A stretch of DNA of 64,000 nucleotides from positions 310,001-374,000 of the forward strand of contig OZ251530.1 in the NCBI GenBank assembly GCA_965243095.1. The letters are read 5' to 3'. Source of the stretch: VXYL01 sp965243095 (lineage in GTDB: Bacteria; Pseudomonadota; Gammaproteobacteria; Pseudomonadales; Azotimanducaceae). Shown here piece by piece: positions 50,678 through 59,787 of this stretch. The first letter of the stretch is position 1. Every line of letters begins with the position of its first letter. Below the pieces are notes generated by a model. That model had not been told where the DNA came from. It saw only the letters and a program-made list of their open reading frames with translations, and did no database searches. Made by a program: the position numbers and the translations under genes.

Positions 50678-50823
50678 GAGAGTGCTTGTTTGGCAAAAAC
50701 CGTATGTGAGCAGTCACTGACCGTCATACTTGGCACCCCTCGCGCAGCCTAGCCGATGCGGACGTCGTCCAACAGGCTGGTACTATCGCTGGTCACCAAC
50801 CGTCAATCCGTGAGGAAGCGCAC

Positions 50824-51405
50824 ATGAAACTCTCCGCTCTCGCAATCGCCGCCCTTGTGGCCTGCATGGTCGGCATGATCGGCACCCCGGCCCAAGCCGC
50901 CAACCTCGAAGTCGGCGACAAGGCGCCGGCGTTCGACCTGCCCTCCACCGCCGGCGGGAGCTACCGGCTCGGCGGGCGCACCGTGGTGCTGGCCTGGTTC
51001 CCGCGCGCCTACACGCCCGGCTGCACCATGCAGTGCAAGTCCTTGGCCAAGAACGGCGACCTCATCCGCGCCTTCGACGTGGACTACTTCATGGTCAGCA
51101 CGGATCCGCTGGAGGACAACGCCGGTTTCGCCGCCAAGTACGACGCGGACTTTCCCATGCTCTCCGACCCCACCACGGAGACCGCCAAGGCGTACGGCGT
51201 CTTCCACGAGCGCGGTTTCGCCATGCGCCACACCTTCTACATCGCCCCGGATCGCACGATTCTGGCCATCGACCGCAAATCCAACCCGGACACCGCCGCC
51301 GAGGACATCGCCGCCACCCTCGCCAAGTTGAACGTGGCGCGACGGGACGCCGAGCCCGTTGCAGAAGCCACCGCCGAGCCGGCAGAGGAGGAATCCGGCG
51401 CATGA
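50824..51405 (+). CDS. Exported peroxiredoxin (Bcp/AhpC-TSA type)
   Basis: 193 aa. A signal peptide (LSALAIAALVACMVGMIGTPAQA, residues 3-25) sends it to the periplasm. The active site is FPRAYTPGCTMQCKSL with peroxidatic Cys67; a second Cys71 lies four residues later, one closer than the CTxQxC spacing of typical BCPs. DFPMLSDPTTETAKAYGVFHERGFAMRHTFYIAP is standard. It reduces hydroperoxides with thiol donors. The C-terminus ends in a ~20-residue Ala/Glu-rich tail. Its stop overlaps the sulfatase start (ATGA). Confidence 0.9.
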   Translation: MKLSALAIAALVACMVGMIGTPAQAANLEVGDKAPAFDLPSTAGGSYRLGGRTVVLAWFPRAYTPGCTMQCKSLAKNGDLIRAFDVDYFMVSTDPLEDNAGFAAKYDADFPMLSDPTTETAKAYGVFHERGFAMRHTFYIAPDRTILAIDRKSNPDTAAEDIAATLAKLNVARRDAEPVAEATAEPAEEESGA

Positions 51406-52856
51406 AAGCCATCATGGTGATGTACGACTCGCTGAATCGGCACATGCTGCCGAACTACGGCTGCGAATGGACGCTCGCGCCCAACTTCCGCCGCCTCGGC
51501 GAGCGCGCGGTGACGTTCGAGAACCACTACGTCGGCTCCATGCCCTGCATGCCGGCGCGCCGCGAGCTGCACACCGGCCGGCACAACTTCCTGCACCGCT
51601 CCTGGGGGCCGTTCGAGCCCTTCGACGACTCCACCTTCACCATCCTGAAGGAGAACGGCGTTTACACGCACTTGGTTTCCGACCACTACCACTACTGGGA
51701 GGACGGCGGCGCCACCTACCACCACCGCTACTCCAGCTGGGTGAACGTGCGCGGGCAGGAGGGCGATGCGTGGAAGGGCGAAGTGGCGGACCCGGAGATT
51801 CCCGAACACCTCGGCCGCATCAACCGCCAAGACTGGATCAACCGCAAGTACATGCGCGAGGAGGAAGGCACGCCGCAGGCGCGCACCTTCGCCGCCGGCC
51901 TGGAGTTCCTGGAGACCAACCGGGCGCAGGACAACTGGTATCTGCAAATCGAGACCTTCGACCCGCACGAGCCGTTCTTCACCTTGAAGCAGTGGAAGAA
52001 CCGCTACAACTACGACTGGGACGGCCCGCACTTCGACTGGCCCAAGTACGAGCGCGTCACCGAGGACGCGGACGCGGTGGAGTATCTGCGCTATCAGTAC
52101 GCGGCGCTGCTCACCCAGTGCGACCACTACCTCGGCAAGGTGCTGGACTTCATGGACGCCCACGACATGTGGCGCGACACCATGCTGCTGGTGGTGACCG
52201 ACCACGGCTTCCTGCTCGGCGAACACGATTGGTGGGGCAAGGCGCGCATGCCGTGGTACAACGAAACGGCGCACATCCCGTTCTTCGTGTGGGACCCGCG
52301 CGTGGGCGTCGCCGGCGCGCGGCGGCGCAGCCTCACCACCACCATCGACGTGGGCCCCACCCTGCTCGACCATTTCGGCTTCCCGCCGCCGCCAAACATG
52401 GACGGCAAGCCGCTGGCCGCCACCGTGGCCGACGACGCCCAAGTGCGCGAAGCCGCCATCTACGGCATGTTCGGCGCCCATGTGAACGTCACCGACGGAC
52501 GCCACGTGTACATGCGCGGCCCGACCGGCGAGAACGCGCCCCTCAACCACTACACGCTGATGCCGACGCACATGCGCAGCCCGTTCTCCACCCGGGAACT
52601 GGCGAACATGGCGTGGCACGAGCCGCTTTCGTTCACCAAGGGCTGCCCGGTGATGCGCATCCCCTCCGCCGGCCCCGGCCACTTCGCCGGAGCGTTCAAG
52701 ACGCAGTTGTTCGATTTGACCAGCGACCCGGGGCAAACCAATCCCATCAACGACGCGGCCGCGGAGCAGCGGATGGTCGCGCTGCTGGAGGAATCCTTGC
52801 GCGACCACGCCGCGCCGCCGGAACAGTACGAGCGGTTGGGATTGGCCAAACCGTAG
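51402..52856 (+). CDS. Sulfatase family hydrolase
   Basis: 484 aa from ATG 51402 overlapping the peroxiredoxin stop. CMPAR (Cys49) is the C-x-P-x-R motif in which Cys becomes formylglycine. VMYDSLNRHMLPNYG near the N-terminus holds metal ligands, and VVTDHGFLLGEHDWWGKARMPWYNETAHIPFFVWDP and TIDVGPTLLDHFG are classical sulfatase elements. No signal peptide is visible, so despite the coupled exported peroxiredoxin this enzyme looks cytoplasmic. It desulfates an organic sulfate ester, or may be a phosphonate-monoester-type relative. No formylglycine-generating enzyme is in the window. Confidence 0.9.
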   Translation: MKAIMVMYDSLNRHMLPNYGCEWTLAPNFRRLGERAVTFENHYVGSMPCMPARRELHTGRHNFLHRSWGPFEPFDDSTFTILKENGVYTHLVSDHYHYWEDGGATYHHRYSSWVNVRGQEGDAWKGEVADPEIPEHLGRINRQDWINRKYMREEEGTPQARTFAAGLEFLETNRAQDNWYLQIETFDPHEPFFTLKQWKNRYNYDWDGPHFDWPKYERVTEDADAVEYLRYQYAALLTQCDHYLGKVLDFMDAHDMWRDTMLLVVTDHGFLLGEHDWWGKARMPWYNETAHIPFFVWDPRVGVAGARRRSLTTTIDVGPTLLDHFGFPPPPNMDGKPLAATVADDAQVREAAIYGMFGAHVNVTDGRHVYMRGPTGENAPLNHYTLMPTHMRSPFSTRELANMAWHEPLSFTKGCPVMRIPSAGPGHFAGAFKTQLFDLTSDPGQTNPINDAAAEQRMVALLEESLRDHAAPPEQYERLGLAKP

Positions 52857-52884
52857 CGCACCGACGAGGGCGCGGGGTTGACGG

Positions 52885-53163
52885 TTGCCGCGCACCGCCG
52901 ACGATGCTGAAACCCGGCGCGCGCTGTGGCGCAGCCGGCGCGGCATGTTGGAGCTGGATCTGTTGCTGCTGCGCTTTGCCGAGCATCGCTACGGTGGCCT
53001 TTCCGAAGCCGATCAGGATGCCTACTTGGAACTCCTGCGTTTGGACGACTGGGTCATTTGGGATTGGCTGCAACAAGCGTGCGCTGCGCCGCCGCACTTG
53101 GCGAGAATCGTAGCCCTCGTCGCCGCCGAAGCAGGCGCCCAAGGAGAAGAAGATCGTGCCTGA
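52885..53163 (+). CDS. sdhE: FAD assembly factor SdhE
   Basis: 92 aa, TTG start. WRSRRGMLELDLLLLRFAEHRYGGLSEADQDAYLELLRLDDWVIWDWL contains the RGMLELD motif (RGxxE) that binds the flavoprotein subunit. SdhE promotes covalent attachment of FAD to SdhA; sdhCDAB is about 7 kb downstream in this window. Overlaps the ygfX-like gene by eight bases, the conserved sdhE-ygfX order of gammaproteobacteria. Confidence 0.9.
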   Translation: MPRTADDAETRRALWRSRRGMLELDLLLLRFAEHRYGGLSEADQDAYLELLRLDDWVIWDWLQQACAAPPHLARIVALVAAEAGAQGEEDRA

Positions 53164-53560
53164 CCCCGCTCGTACCGACGCCGAGTTGGCATGGCGGCCC
53201 GGCTGGGAGTGGTTCAGCGCTGTTTGCGCCATCCATGCCCTCGCCACGGTGCCTTGGCTGGCGCATCTGGGCGCCTGGCCGCTGCTGCCGGTCGCCTGCT
53301 CTCTGCTCTACCACGCCCGGGTGTGGCGGCGCGGCGAAATCTGGCGCTTCTTGTTGACCGAGGAGCGCGTCGTGCTGTTCGAGCCGAAACGCCCGGGCCA
53401 GCCGGTGCGCACGGCCAAACTGCGCGGGCCCACTTGGATGACGGAACGGTGGGTGGTGGTTCGCACCAGCCGCCGTGTGCTGCTGCTTCACGCGGCGCGC
53501 ATCGACCCCACGCTGTTCGCCCGCCTGCGCCGGGCGCTACTGGCGGCACCCACCACCTGA
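53156..53560 (+). CDS. YgfX-like inner-membrane protein
   Basis: 134 aa from GTG 53156, overlapping sdhE. Two hydrophobic segments (ALATVPWLAHLG and LPVACSLLYHA) precede a soluble strand-rich tail (RFLLTEERVVLFEPKRPGQPVRTAKLRGPTWMTERWVVVRTSRR). The size, topology and position after sdhE match E. coli YgfX (CptA), reported as a membrane toxin affecting division proteins and paired with SdhE (CptB). Sequence similarity in this family is low, so context drives the call. Convergent with nadB. Confidence 0.75.
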   Translation: MPDPARTDAELAWRPGWEWFSAVCAIHALATVPWLAHLGAWPLLPVACSLLYHARVWRRGEIWRFLLTEERVVLFEPKRPGQPVRTAKLRGPTWMTERWVVVRTSRRVLLLHAARIDPTLFARLRRALLAAPTT

Positions 53561-53665
53561 CGACGTGCCCGAATCCATTGAGCGACATTGATCTTCACAG
53601 ATGAGTCAAATCCTGAACCTGCGCCGAGTTTGCGAGCAAACTCGGTCGCGCCCGAAGGGCGCGCC

Positions 53666-55327
53666 CTAGCCGCTGGCGCGTTTGCGGCGTGCGGCGCGGG
53701 CGGGCGCGGCCACCGGTTGCAGCACGTCGAGCGGATCCGTTCCCGCCTGCACGATGCTGGGCGTCGAGCGAGGGAGCGGCTGCGGATGGTCCAACGTGTA
53801 GTGCAAGCCGCGGCTTTCGCGGCGGGCGGCGGCCGAGCGCACGATGAGGTCCGCGACATGCACCAGGTTGCGCAGCTCGATGAGGTCGGCGCTGACGCGG
53901 TGGCGGGCGTAGTAGTCGTGGATTTCGCGCTTGAGCAGATCCACGCGGTGGCGCGCCCGCTGCAGGCGCTTGTCGGTGCGCACGATGCCCACGTAGTCCC
54001 ACATGAAGCGCCGCAGCTCCGTCCAGTTGTGCGCGATCACCACCTGCTCGTCGGAATCGGACACTCGGCTCTCGTCCCACGCCGGCGGCGACGCCGAGGG
54101 TGGGCGGGCCAAGGAGGTTTCCTTGCGCGCGCCGATGTCGGCGGCGACGGCATCCGCGAACACCAGGCACTCGAGCAGCGAATTGCTCGCCAAGCGATTG
54201 GCGCCGTGCAGTCCGGTGCAGGAAACCTCCCCCACCGCGTAGAGGCCCGGCACGTCCGTGCGGCCGGCGCGGTCCGCCAGCACGCCGCCGCAGGTGTAGT
54301 GCGCCGCCGGCACCACCGGCACGGGTTCCCGCCGCATGTCGATGCCCAGCGCCAAGCAGCGTTGCAGAATGTTGGGGAAGTGCCCCTCCACGAAGTCGGC
54401 CGGGCGATGGCTGATGTCCAGATAGACGCAATCCGCGCCGAGGCGCTTCATCTCGTGGTCGATGGCGCGGGCGACCACGTCCCGCGACGCCAACTCGGCG
54501 CAGGGGTCGAATCGCGCCATGAATTGGCTGCCGTCCGGCAGCAGCAGCCGGCCGCCCTCGCCGCGCACGGACTCGGAGATGAGAAACGAGCGCGCCTCGG
54601 GGTGGAAGAGGCACGTCGGATGGAACTGGTTGAACTCCATGTTGGCCACCCGGCAACCGGCGCGCGAGGCCATCGCAATGCCGTCGCCGGTGGCGCCATC
54701 CGGGTTGGTGGTGTAGAGGTACACCTTGCTCGCGCCGCCCGTGGCCAGCACCACGAACGGCGCCTCGAACACCTCCACATGGTCGCGGTCGCCGTGGTAC
54801 ACGTACGCGCCGAGCACGCGATTGGGGCCCAAGCCGAGCTTCGCCGCGGTGATCAGATCGATGGCGGCGCGGCCGCTCTTGACGTCAATGTTGGGGTGCG
54901 CGGCGGCCCGCTCCACCAGCGTCTTCTGGATGGCGGCGCCGGTGGCGTCCGCGACGTGCAGCACACGGCGGTGCGTGTGGCCGCCTTCGCGGGTCAGGTG
55001 CGGCGCGTTGCCCTCCTGATCGAAGCGAACGCCCAAGGCGGCGAGGCGCTCAATCACATGCGGCGCGCGGGAGACGGCGAAGCGCACCACGTCCTCGTCG
55101 CACAGCCCCGCCCCGGCCGCCACCGTGTCCGCCACATGCGCCTCGAAGCTGTCGTCCGGCGCGGTGACCGCGGCGACGCCGCCTTGGGCGCGATTGGTAG
55201 CGCCGCCGCCGAGGTCGTCCTTGGAAAGCACGCACACGCTGGCGTCGTCGGCCAAACGCAACGCCGTGGCGAGCCCCGCCGCACCGCTGCCGATGATCAG
55301 CACGTCCGTTCGATGTCGTTCGGGCAC
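53666..55327 (-). CDS. nadB: L-aspartate oxidase
   Basis: 553 aa from GTG 55327 (VPERHRTDVLIIGSG). Oxidises aspartate to iminoaspartate for NAD synthesis. FAD motif DVLIIGSGAAGLATALRLA, then NRAQGGVAA, EFNQFHPTCLFHP, SESVRGEGGRLL, VPAAHYTCGGVLAD and GLHGANRLASNSLLECLVF are NadB diagnostics that distinguish it from SdhA (no covalent-FAD His). A TATACT at 55357-55362 could be its -10, with no clear -35. Faces ygfX, the arrangement known near nadB in gammaproteobacteria. nadA is not in the window. Confidence 0.93.
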   Translation of the reverse strand: MPERHRTDVLIIGSGAAGLATALRLADDASVCVLSKDDLGGGATNRAQGGVAAVTAPDDSFEAHVADTVAAGAGLCDEDVVRFAVSRAPHVIERLAALGVRFDQEGNAPHLTREGGHTHRRVLHVADATGAAIQKTLVERAAAHPNIDVKSGRAAIDLITAAKLGLGPNRVLGAYVYHGDRDHVEVFEAPFVVLATGGASKVYLYTTNPDGATGDGIAMASRAGCRVANMEFNQFHPTCLFHPEARSFLISESVRGEGGRLLLPDGSQFMARFDPCAELASRDVVARAIDHEMKRLGADCVYLDISHRPADFVEGHFPNILQRCLALGIDMRREPVPVVPAAHYTCGGVLADRAGRTDVPGLYAVGEVSCTGLHGANRLASNSLLECLVFADAVAADIGARKETSLARPPSASPPAWDESRVSDSDEQVVIAHNWTELRRFMWDYVGIVRTDKRLQRARHRVDLLKREIHDYYARHRVSADLIELRNLVHVADLIVRSAAARRESRGLHYTLDHPQPLPRSTPSIVQAGTDPLDVLQPVAAPARAARRKRASG

Positions 55328-55499
55328 CGCGCAGTCCGCTGCCGGGAATTGGCGCGAGTATAGTCCCCCTTGCCCTAAACCCGACCTTCCGCACGCCTCC
55401 GCGCGGGGTTGACATCCGCCGCGCGAAGGCGCATGGTCGAAGTCCAATGGGCAAAGAGGGCGCGGCCGCTGGCGGCGCTCTTGCGCGAGGAGTCTTGTT

Positions 55500-56159
55500 A
55501 TGAGGCTGCGAGATTTGTGCGATGGGATCATCGCGGATGTGGACGGGTGCTTGGGGTGCGCCGTGGTGGACTTGACCACCGGCTTGCCCTTGGCGATGCA
55601 GGTGGTGCCGGGAACGCTGCTCAACCCGGCGGCGCTGGAGGTGATGTCCGCCGCCGGCGCGGACTATTTCCGCGGCCGGGCGGTGTGGCAGTTGGAAACC
55701 GCGATGGCCGGCGGGGCGGCGGGCGCCGGCTTCGTGCGCGAGATCCAAACCACCACCGAGGACACCTACCACTTCATGTCCATCGTCCCGGAGCGGGAGG
55801 ACACCCTGCTAATCCTAATCACGGACAAGGCGGCCAACCTGGGCTTGGGCTGGATCGCCATGCGACAAGCCCTCGCCCGCGTAAGCGAAGTGGACCCGGG
55901 CGACTTGCCGGTGATTCCGCACGCGCCCGAACCCGCGGCCGCCGCGGCACCCGCTGCCTGGGAACCGGCGCCGCCGCAACCGGCAACGCCCGTGTACGCG
56001 CACCCCGATGCGGCCACGCAACCGCCGGTTGCCGGCCAAGTCTATCCGCCGGCGCCAGATGGCGGCGTCGCGCCGTTGCAACAGCCCGAGGGCCAAGAGT
56101 TGTTCCAATCGCGCTGGCGCGGCGGCCACGGCGTTCGCGGCCAACCCACCACGCACTAA
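55500..56159 (+). CDS. Roadblock/LC7-like domain protein with Pro/Ala-rich tail
   Basis: 219 aa. Residues 1-115 (MRLRDLCDGIIADVDGCLGCAVVDLTTGLPLAMQV ... ILITDKAANLGLGWIAMRQAL) have the alpha-beta pattern of roadblock/LC7 proteins, which often regulate small GTPases such as MglA in bacteria; no GTPase is nearby. Residues ~130-219 are Pro/Ala/Gln-rich and probably disordered. GAGGAG precedes the ATG. Convergent with tadC, 287 bases apart. Assignment is by pattern only. Confidence 0.6.
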   Translation: MRLRDLCDGIIADVDGCLGCAVVDLTTGLPLAMQVVPGTLLNPAALEVMSAAGADYFRGRAVWQLETAMAGGAAGAGFVREIQTTTEDTYHFMSIVPEREDTLLILITDKAANLGLGWIAMRQALARVSEVDPGDLPVIPHAPEPAAAAAPAAWEPAPPQPATPVYAHPDAATQPPVAGQVYPPAPDGGVAPLQQPEGQELFQSRWRGGHGVRGQPTTH

Positions 56160-56420
56160 ACGCCCGCATGTTGGTTCTCCTTTTCTGCATAGGCTTGTTC
56201 CTGCTCGGCACGACGTTGGTCGACTAGGACGCCCGGAACCAACGCCCAAACCCGCCGCCAAGAGCTTGTTCTTGGGAGGAGCAGGGGGGCCTCGTGCATC
56301 CCGGCTCACGTTCGCTGGGAACCAAACGCGCAAACCCGCCGACAAGGGCGCGACATCTAGCAACACGCGCTTCAAGGCCAAACGGCCACGACAAGCACGT
56401 CGTCCTCCCAAGGGGGGTCC

Positions 56421-56439
56421 CGGGGGGCAAAGCCCCCCG
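56421..56439. terminator. GC-rich hairpin between convergent genes
   Basis: cggggggc-aaa-gccccccg is an 8-base perfect stem with a 3-base loop, just after the tadC stop and in the 287-base gap behind the roadblock-like gene. No U-run follows. It may act as a bidirectional terminator or be part of a dispersed repeat; the rest of 56160-56420 shows no gene. Confidence 0.45.
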
Positions 56440-56446
56440 AAGCAGA

Positions 56447-57394
56447 TCAGCCGCCGATGTTCGCCAAGCCCTCGGTGAGGCGGATGACGGAAGGGCCGGC
56501 CACGATCACCACGATGCCCGGCAGCAGAAAGGCGATGGACGGCAGCACCAGCAGCGTCGGCAGCCGCGCCATCTTCGCCTGCATCCGCGCGATCATCTCC
56601 ACGCGCGTCGAACTCGCCAGCTTGCGCAGCGCGTCGGCGGTGGGGGTGCCGTGGCGTTCGGCTTGCGCCACGGTGGTGGCCAGATCGCGCATCTCCTGCG
56701 AGTCCAAGCGCTCGGCCATGCGCCCCAAGGCGTCCTCCCGGGTGCGGCCGTGAACGCTCATGTCGATCACCGCCTGGCCCAGCTCGCCGGCCAACGCCGG
56801 GTGGAACGTCTTGAGGTCGTCCACGGTGCGGCGCAAGGCGCGCTCGAAGGTTAGACCCGCCTCCAAACTCACCACCAAGAGATCCAGCGCATCGGGCAGG
56901 CCGGTTTGGATGCGCCACAAGCGCCGGGACGCCACCTTGGACAAGACCAGCTCCGGCACGAGGTTGAGCATGACGCCGGCGATGAAGCCGCCCACTAGGC
57001 CGAAGAGCCAGTTGAACGGGCCCGTTTGCCAGCGCACGATCACCACCATGCCGACCACAAGCCCCGCGAGCAGGCAGGCCAGTTTCGCCCCCAGCACGAT
57101 GGTCACGGCGTTGTTCGACTGGATGCCGGCGCGTTGCAGGGAGGTGGCGATCTTGCCGCGATCCTCCTCGCCAAGCGGCATGAATCCGCCGAGCACGGAG
57201 AGGGCGCGCTCCGCGGCGCCGCGCACGCCCGCCACGCTGTCCGCCAGTTGATTCTCCACGCGCTCCTCCACGCGCCCTTCCGCCAACTGCAGGCGGCGGG
57301 CGAGATGCACCCGGTCGAACAGCCGGCGCACGAAGACGAACACCAGGCCGCCGGTCAGGGACAGCACCAGCAGCAGCAACAGGTCGCGCGTCAT
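56447..57394 (-). CDS. tadC: Type II secretion/Flp pilus assembly protein TadC
   Basis: 315 aa from ATG 57394 (MTRDLLLLLVLSL), overlapping the tadB stop (ATGA). A T2SSF domain is seen as LPDALDLLVVSLEAGLTFERALRRT ... GELGQAVIDMSVHGRTREDALGRMAERLDSQEMRDLATTVAQAERHGTPTADALRKLA, flanked by membrane segments (ACLLAGLVVGMVVIV, LLVLPSIAFLLPGIVVIVAG). Inner-membrane platform protein of the Tad pilus, with TadB. The other tad/rcp/flp genes are not in this window. Confidence 0.9.
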   Translation of the reverse strand: MTRDLLLLLVLSLTGGLVFVFVRRLFDRVHLARRLQLAEGRVEERVENQLADSVAGVRGAAERALSVLGGFMPLGEEDRGKIATSLQRAGIQSNNAVTIVLGAKLACLLAGLVVGMVVIVRWQTGPFNWLFGLVGGFIAGVMLNLVPELVLSKVASRRLWRIQTGLPDALDLLVVSLEAGLTFERALRRTVDDLKTFHPALAGELGQAVIDMSVHGRTREDALGRMAERLDSQEMRDLATTVAQAERHGTPTADALRKLASSTRVEMIARMQAKMARLPTLLVLPSIAFLLPGIVVIVAGPSVIRLTEGLANIGG

Positions 57395-58338
57395 CGTTGG
57401 GCGCTGCGCAGCATCAGGTAGGAGACGGCGAAGCCGGTGAAGATGAGGCCAAGGCCGATGCCCAGCAAGTGCCGGCCTTCGTTGAGCAGCGTCTCCAGCA
57501 ACTCCGGCTGCGTCGGCACCTGCATGCCGATGCCGAGGAACGGCACGATGCCGAGAATCACGAGGGTAAGCCGCGACTCGGCGGTGGACGACTTCATCTT
57601 GGTGCGGTTGTCCTTGCGCTCGCGCAGCATCTCCGCCAGGTTGCCCACGGCCTCGGAGAGGTTGCCGCCGGTGCTCGCCTGGGTGGAGAGGATCGCCGCC
57701 AGCATCGCCAATTCGCCCATGCGGACGCGGTGCGCTTCGCGTGCCATGGCGCGTTCGAGCGGCACGCCCAGCGCCGCTTCCAGCATCACGTTGCGCAGCA
57801 CCTCCTTCAATGGCGTTTCGGCCGCGTCGGTCACCGAGTTCAGCGCTTGCAGCGTGGGAATGCCGAACCGCACCATGCGTTGGAAGTCGTCCATGGCGAG
57901 CAGCAGGCGGTCGTTGAACTCGGTGCGCTTGTTGTCCTCCAACAGCTTGCCGACGTTCCAGCCGAGCAACACGGCGGCGGCGATCGCCACCACCACGGCA
58001 AGGCCGGTGCCCAAGCCCACAAACGCCAGAAAAGGCGCGACCAGCAAGGCCACCAGCAACGTCGTGAGGGCGACGAAGACGCCCACGCGCACACCGCCGG
58101 CAAGCGGAAACCGCCCCTTGAGCCACGCCACGAAGGCGTTTTCCTGCGTGATCGCGTCCGTCGCCGGCCGTTGCGCCGGGGCGTCCCGCTCCTCGTTGGC
58201 GAACATCTCGCCCAGCGGCCGCACGCGGCGGGTGACGCGGCTGCGGGTGCGCAGCACGTCGGCGATCGTCACCGCGCCCACCGCGGCGAACACCGCGATC
58301 GCGGCCACGAACGCCCACGTCAACCAATCCCCGCTCAT
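57391..58338 (-). CDS. tadB: Flp pilus assembly protein TadB
   Basis: 315 aa from ATG 58338 (MSGDWLTWAFVAAIAVFAA), overlapping the tadA stop (ATGA). A T2SSF domain (LLLAMDDFQRMVRFGIPTLQALNSVTDAAETPLKEVLRNVMLEAALGVPLERAMAREA ... LSTQASTGGNLSEAVGNLAEMLRERKDNRTKMKS) is bounded by transmembrane helices. Second inner-membrane platform subunit of the Flp/Tad machine. Confidence 0.92.
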   Translation of the reverse strand: MSGDWLTWAFVAAIAVFAAVGAVTIADVLRTRSRVTRRVRPLGEMFANEERDAPAQRPATDAITQENAFVAWLKGRFPLAGGVRVGVFVALTTLLVALLVAPFLAFVGLGTGLAVVVAIAAAVLLGWNVGKLLEDNKRTEFNDRLLLAMDDFQRMVRFGIPTLQALNSVTDAAETPLKEVLRNVMLEAALGVPLERAMAREAHRVRMGELAMLAAILSTQASTGGNLSEAVGNLAEMLRERKDNRTKMKSSTAESRLTLVILGIVPFLGIGMQVPTQPELLETLLNEGRHLLGIGLGLIFTGFAVSYLMLRSAQR

Positions 58339-59705
58339 TGCGCTTGCCCCCAACGGCTGGGGCCAAGGCCGCCGCCGGTGTTCATGCTGGCTTTCAAGAG
58401 CTCGCCGAGGCCCATGTCGGTTACGCGGTCCGTGAACGACGGGCGCGAGCCGCTGCAAACGAAGCGGTCGGTGGCCGGATCGTAGGCCCAGACATCCTCC
58501 AGCACCGGCACGTCGCCCTCCAGCCGCGCCACGTCCGTGATGGAGATCACCCGCCGCTTGCCGTCGCGGAAACGCGCCGCCTGGACGATCAAGTCCACCG
58601 CCGAGACCACTTGGTGGCGAATGGCGGAAAGCGGCATCTCGCCGGAACCCATCATCACCAGATACTCCAAGCGGCGCAGGGTGTCGCGCGGATTGTTGGC
58701 GTGAACGGTGAACATGGAGCCCGGGTGGCCGGTGTTCATCGCCTGCAGCGCCTCCAAGGCTTCCGGGCCGCGCACCTCGCCCACGATGATGCGGTCCGGC
58801 CGCATCCGCAGGGCGTTCTTCAATAGATCCCGCATGTGGATTTCGCCGGCGCCCTCGGAGGAAGGCGCGCGCGTCTCCAAACGCACCACGTGCGGCTGGC
58901 GCAGGCTGAGCTCGGCGGCGTCCTCCAAGGTGACCACGCGCTCCTCCACGCCGATGTTCTCCGAAAGCGCGTTCAGCAGCGTGGTTTTGCCGGAGCCGGT
59001 GCCGCCGGCTACGACGATGTTGAGCTGCGCCTTGGCGGCGAGTTCCAACAGCGTCGCCATGCCCTGGTGCATGCTGCCGGAGCGCGCCAGCTCTTCGATG
59101 GAGAAGCCGCCTTTGCGGAAGCGGCGGATGGAGATGGCCGCGCCGTCGATGGCAAGCGGCGGGCCGATGATGTTCACCCGCGAGCCGTCCTCCAGACGTG
59201 CGTCGCACATGGGATTGAGCTCGTCCACGCGGCGGCCTACGCCTTCCGCCATGCGCCGGGCGATGCGCGTGAGATGGTCGGCGTCGCGGAACTTCACCTC
59301 CACCTTGCTGAGGCGGCCTTGCCGCTCGATGTACACCGAGCTCAAGCCGTTCACGAGGATGTCGCTGATGTCGGTGTCGCGCAGCAACGGCCCCAGCGGG
59401 CCCAAGCCGCGCATCTCGTCCAACAGGCGCGTCGCCAACAGCGAGTGGGCGCCGCCGATGGGGGGCGCGTCGGGCGCGGTCTCCAACTGCCGCACCAGGC
59501 CGAGCACGGTTTCGGTGAAGTCGTCGTCGTCCAGCGTCGTCGCCGCCTCGGAATCCATGGCTTCCAAGACGCGGCCGTGGTACCAAGGCACCGCCGCCTC
59601 GAACCGGTCCCGCGCCGACGCCTCCGGCGTTACGGTGTGCAGTTCCGGGTTGCGGTCGAGACGCTGCAAGCCCCGACCGTGGCGGTAGCGTATGGATTGC
59701 GGCAT
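58335..59705 (-). CDS. tadA: Tad/CpaF-type secretion ATPase
   Basis: 456 aa from ATG 59705. VAGGTGSGKTTLLNALSENI (Walker A, Lys240), VTLEDAAELSL, RMRPDRIIVGEVRGPEALEALQAMNTGHPGSMFTVHANNPRDTLRRLEYLV (Walker B and His boxes) are canonical for the hexameric secretion ATPase that powers Flp pilus assembly and retraction. The N-terminal domain contains SDILVNGLSSVYIERQGRL. First of the coupled tadABC set, so the transcript begins in the 276-base region upstream that also holds an inverted-repeat element. Confidence 0.95.
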   Translation of the reverse strand: MPQSIRYRHGRGLQRLDRNPELHTVTPEASARDRFEAAVPWYHGRVLEAMDSEAATTLDDDDFTETVLGLVRQLETAPDAPPIGGAHSLLATRLLDEMRGLGPLGPLLRDTDISDILVNGLSSVYIERQGRLSKVEVKFRDADHLTRIARRMAEGVGRRVDELNPMCDARLEDGSRVNIIGPPLAIDGAAISIRRFRKGGFSIEELARSGSMHQGMATLLELAAKAQLNIVVAGGTGSGKTTLLNALSENIGVEERVVTLEDAAELSLRQPHVVRLETRAPSSEGAGEIHMRDLLKNALRMRPDRIIVGEVRGPEALEALQAMNTGHPGSMFTVHANNPRDTLRRLEYLVMMGSGEMPLSAIRHQVVSAVDLIVQAARFRDGKRRVISITDVARLEGDVPVLEDVWAYDPATDRFVCSGSRPSFTDRVTDMGLGELLKASMNTGGGLGPSRWGQAQ

Positions 59706-59787
59706 GGGCGTTCTGCAAGGCGGTCGCAAGGGAAGACGCGGAGTGTACCACCACTGTCTGGCGCGGCAATTCGCCCTAATTTGACGC

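Noticed and set aside
53588..55363. ~590-codon plus-strand open frame
   Set aside because: Exact shadow of nadB, whose motifs are complete on the other strand.
56224..56430. Small minus-strand gene of ~68 codons in the roadblock-tadC gap
   Set aside because: No ribosome site, Pro/Arg/Gly-rich, overlaps a GC palindrome; looks like repeat-type non-coding sequence.
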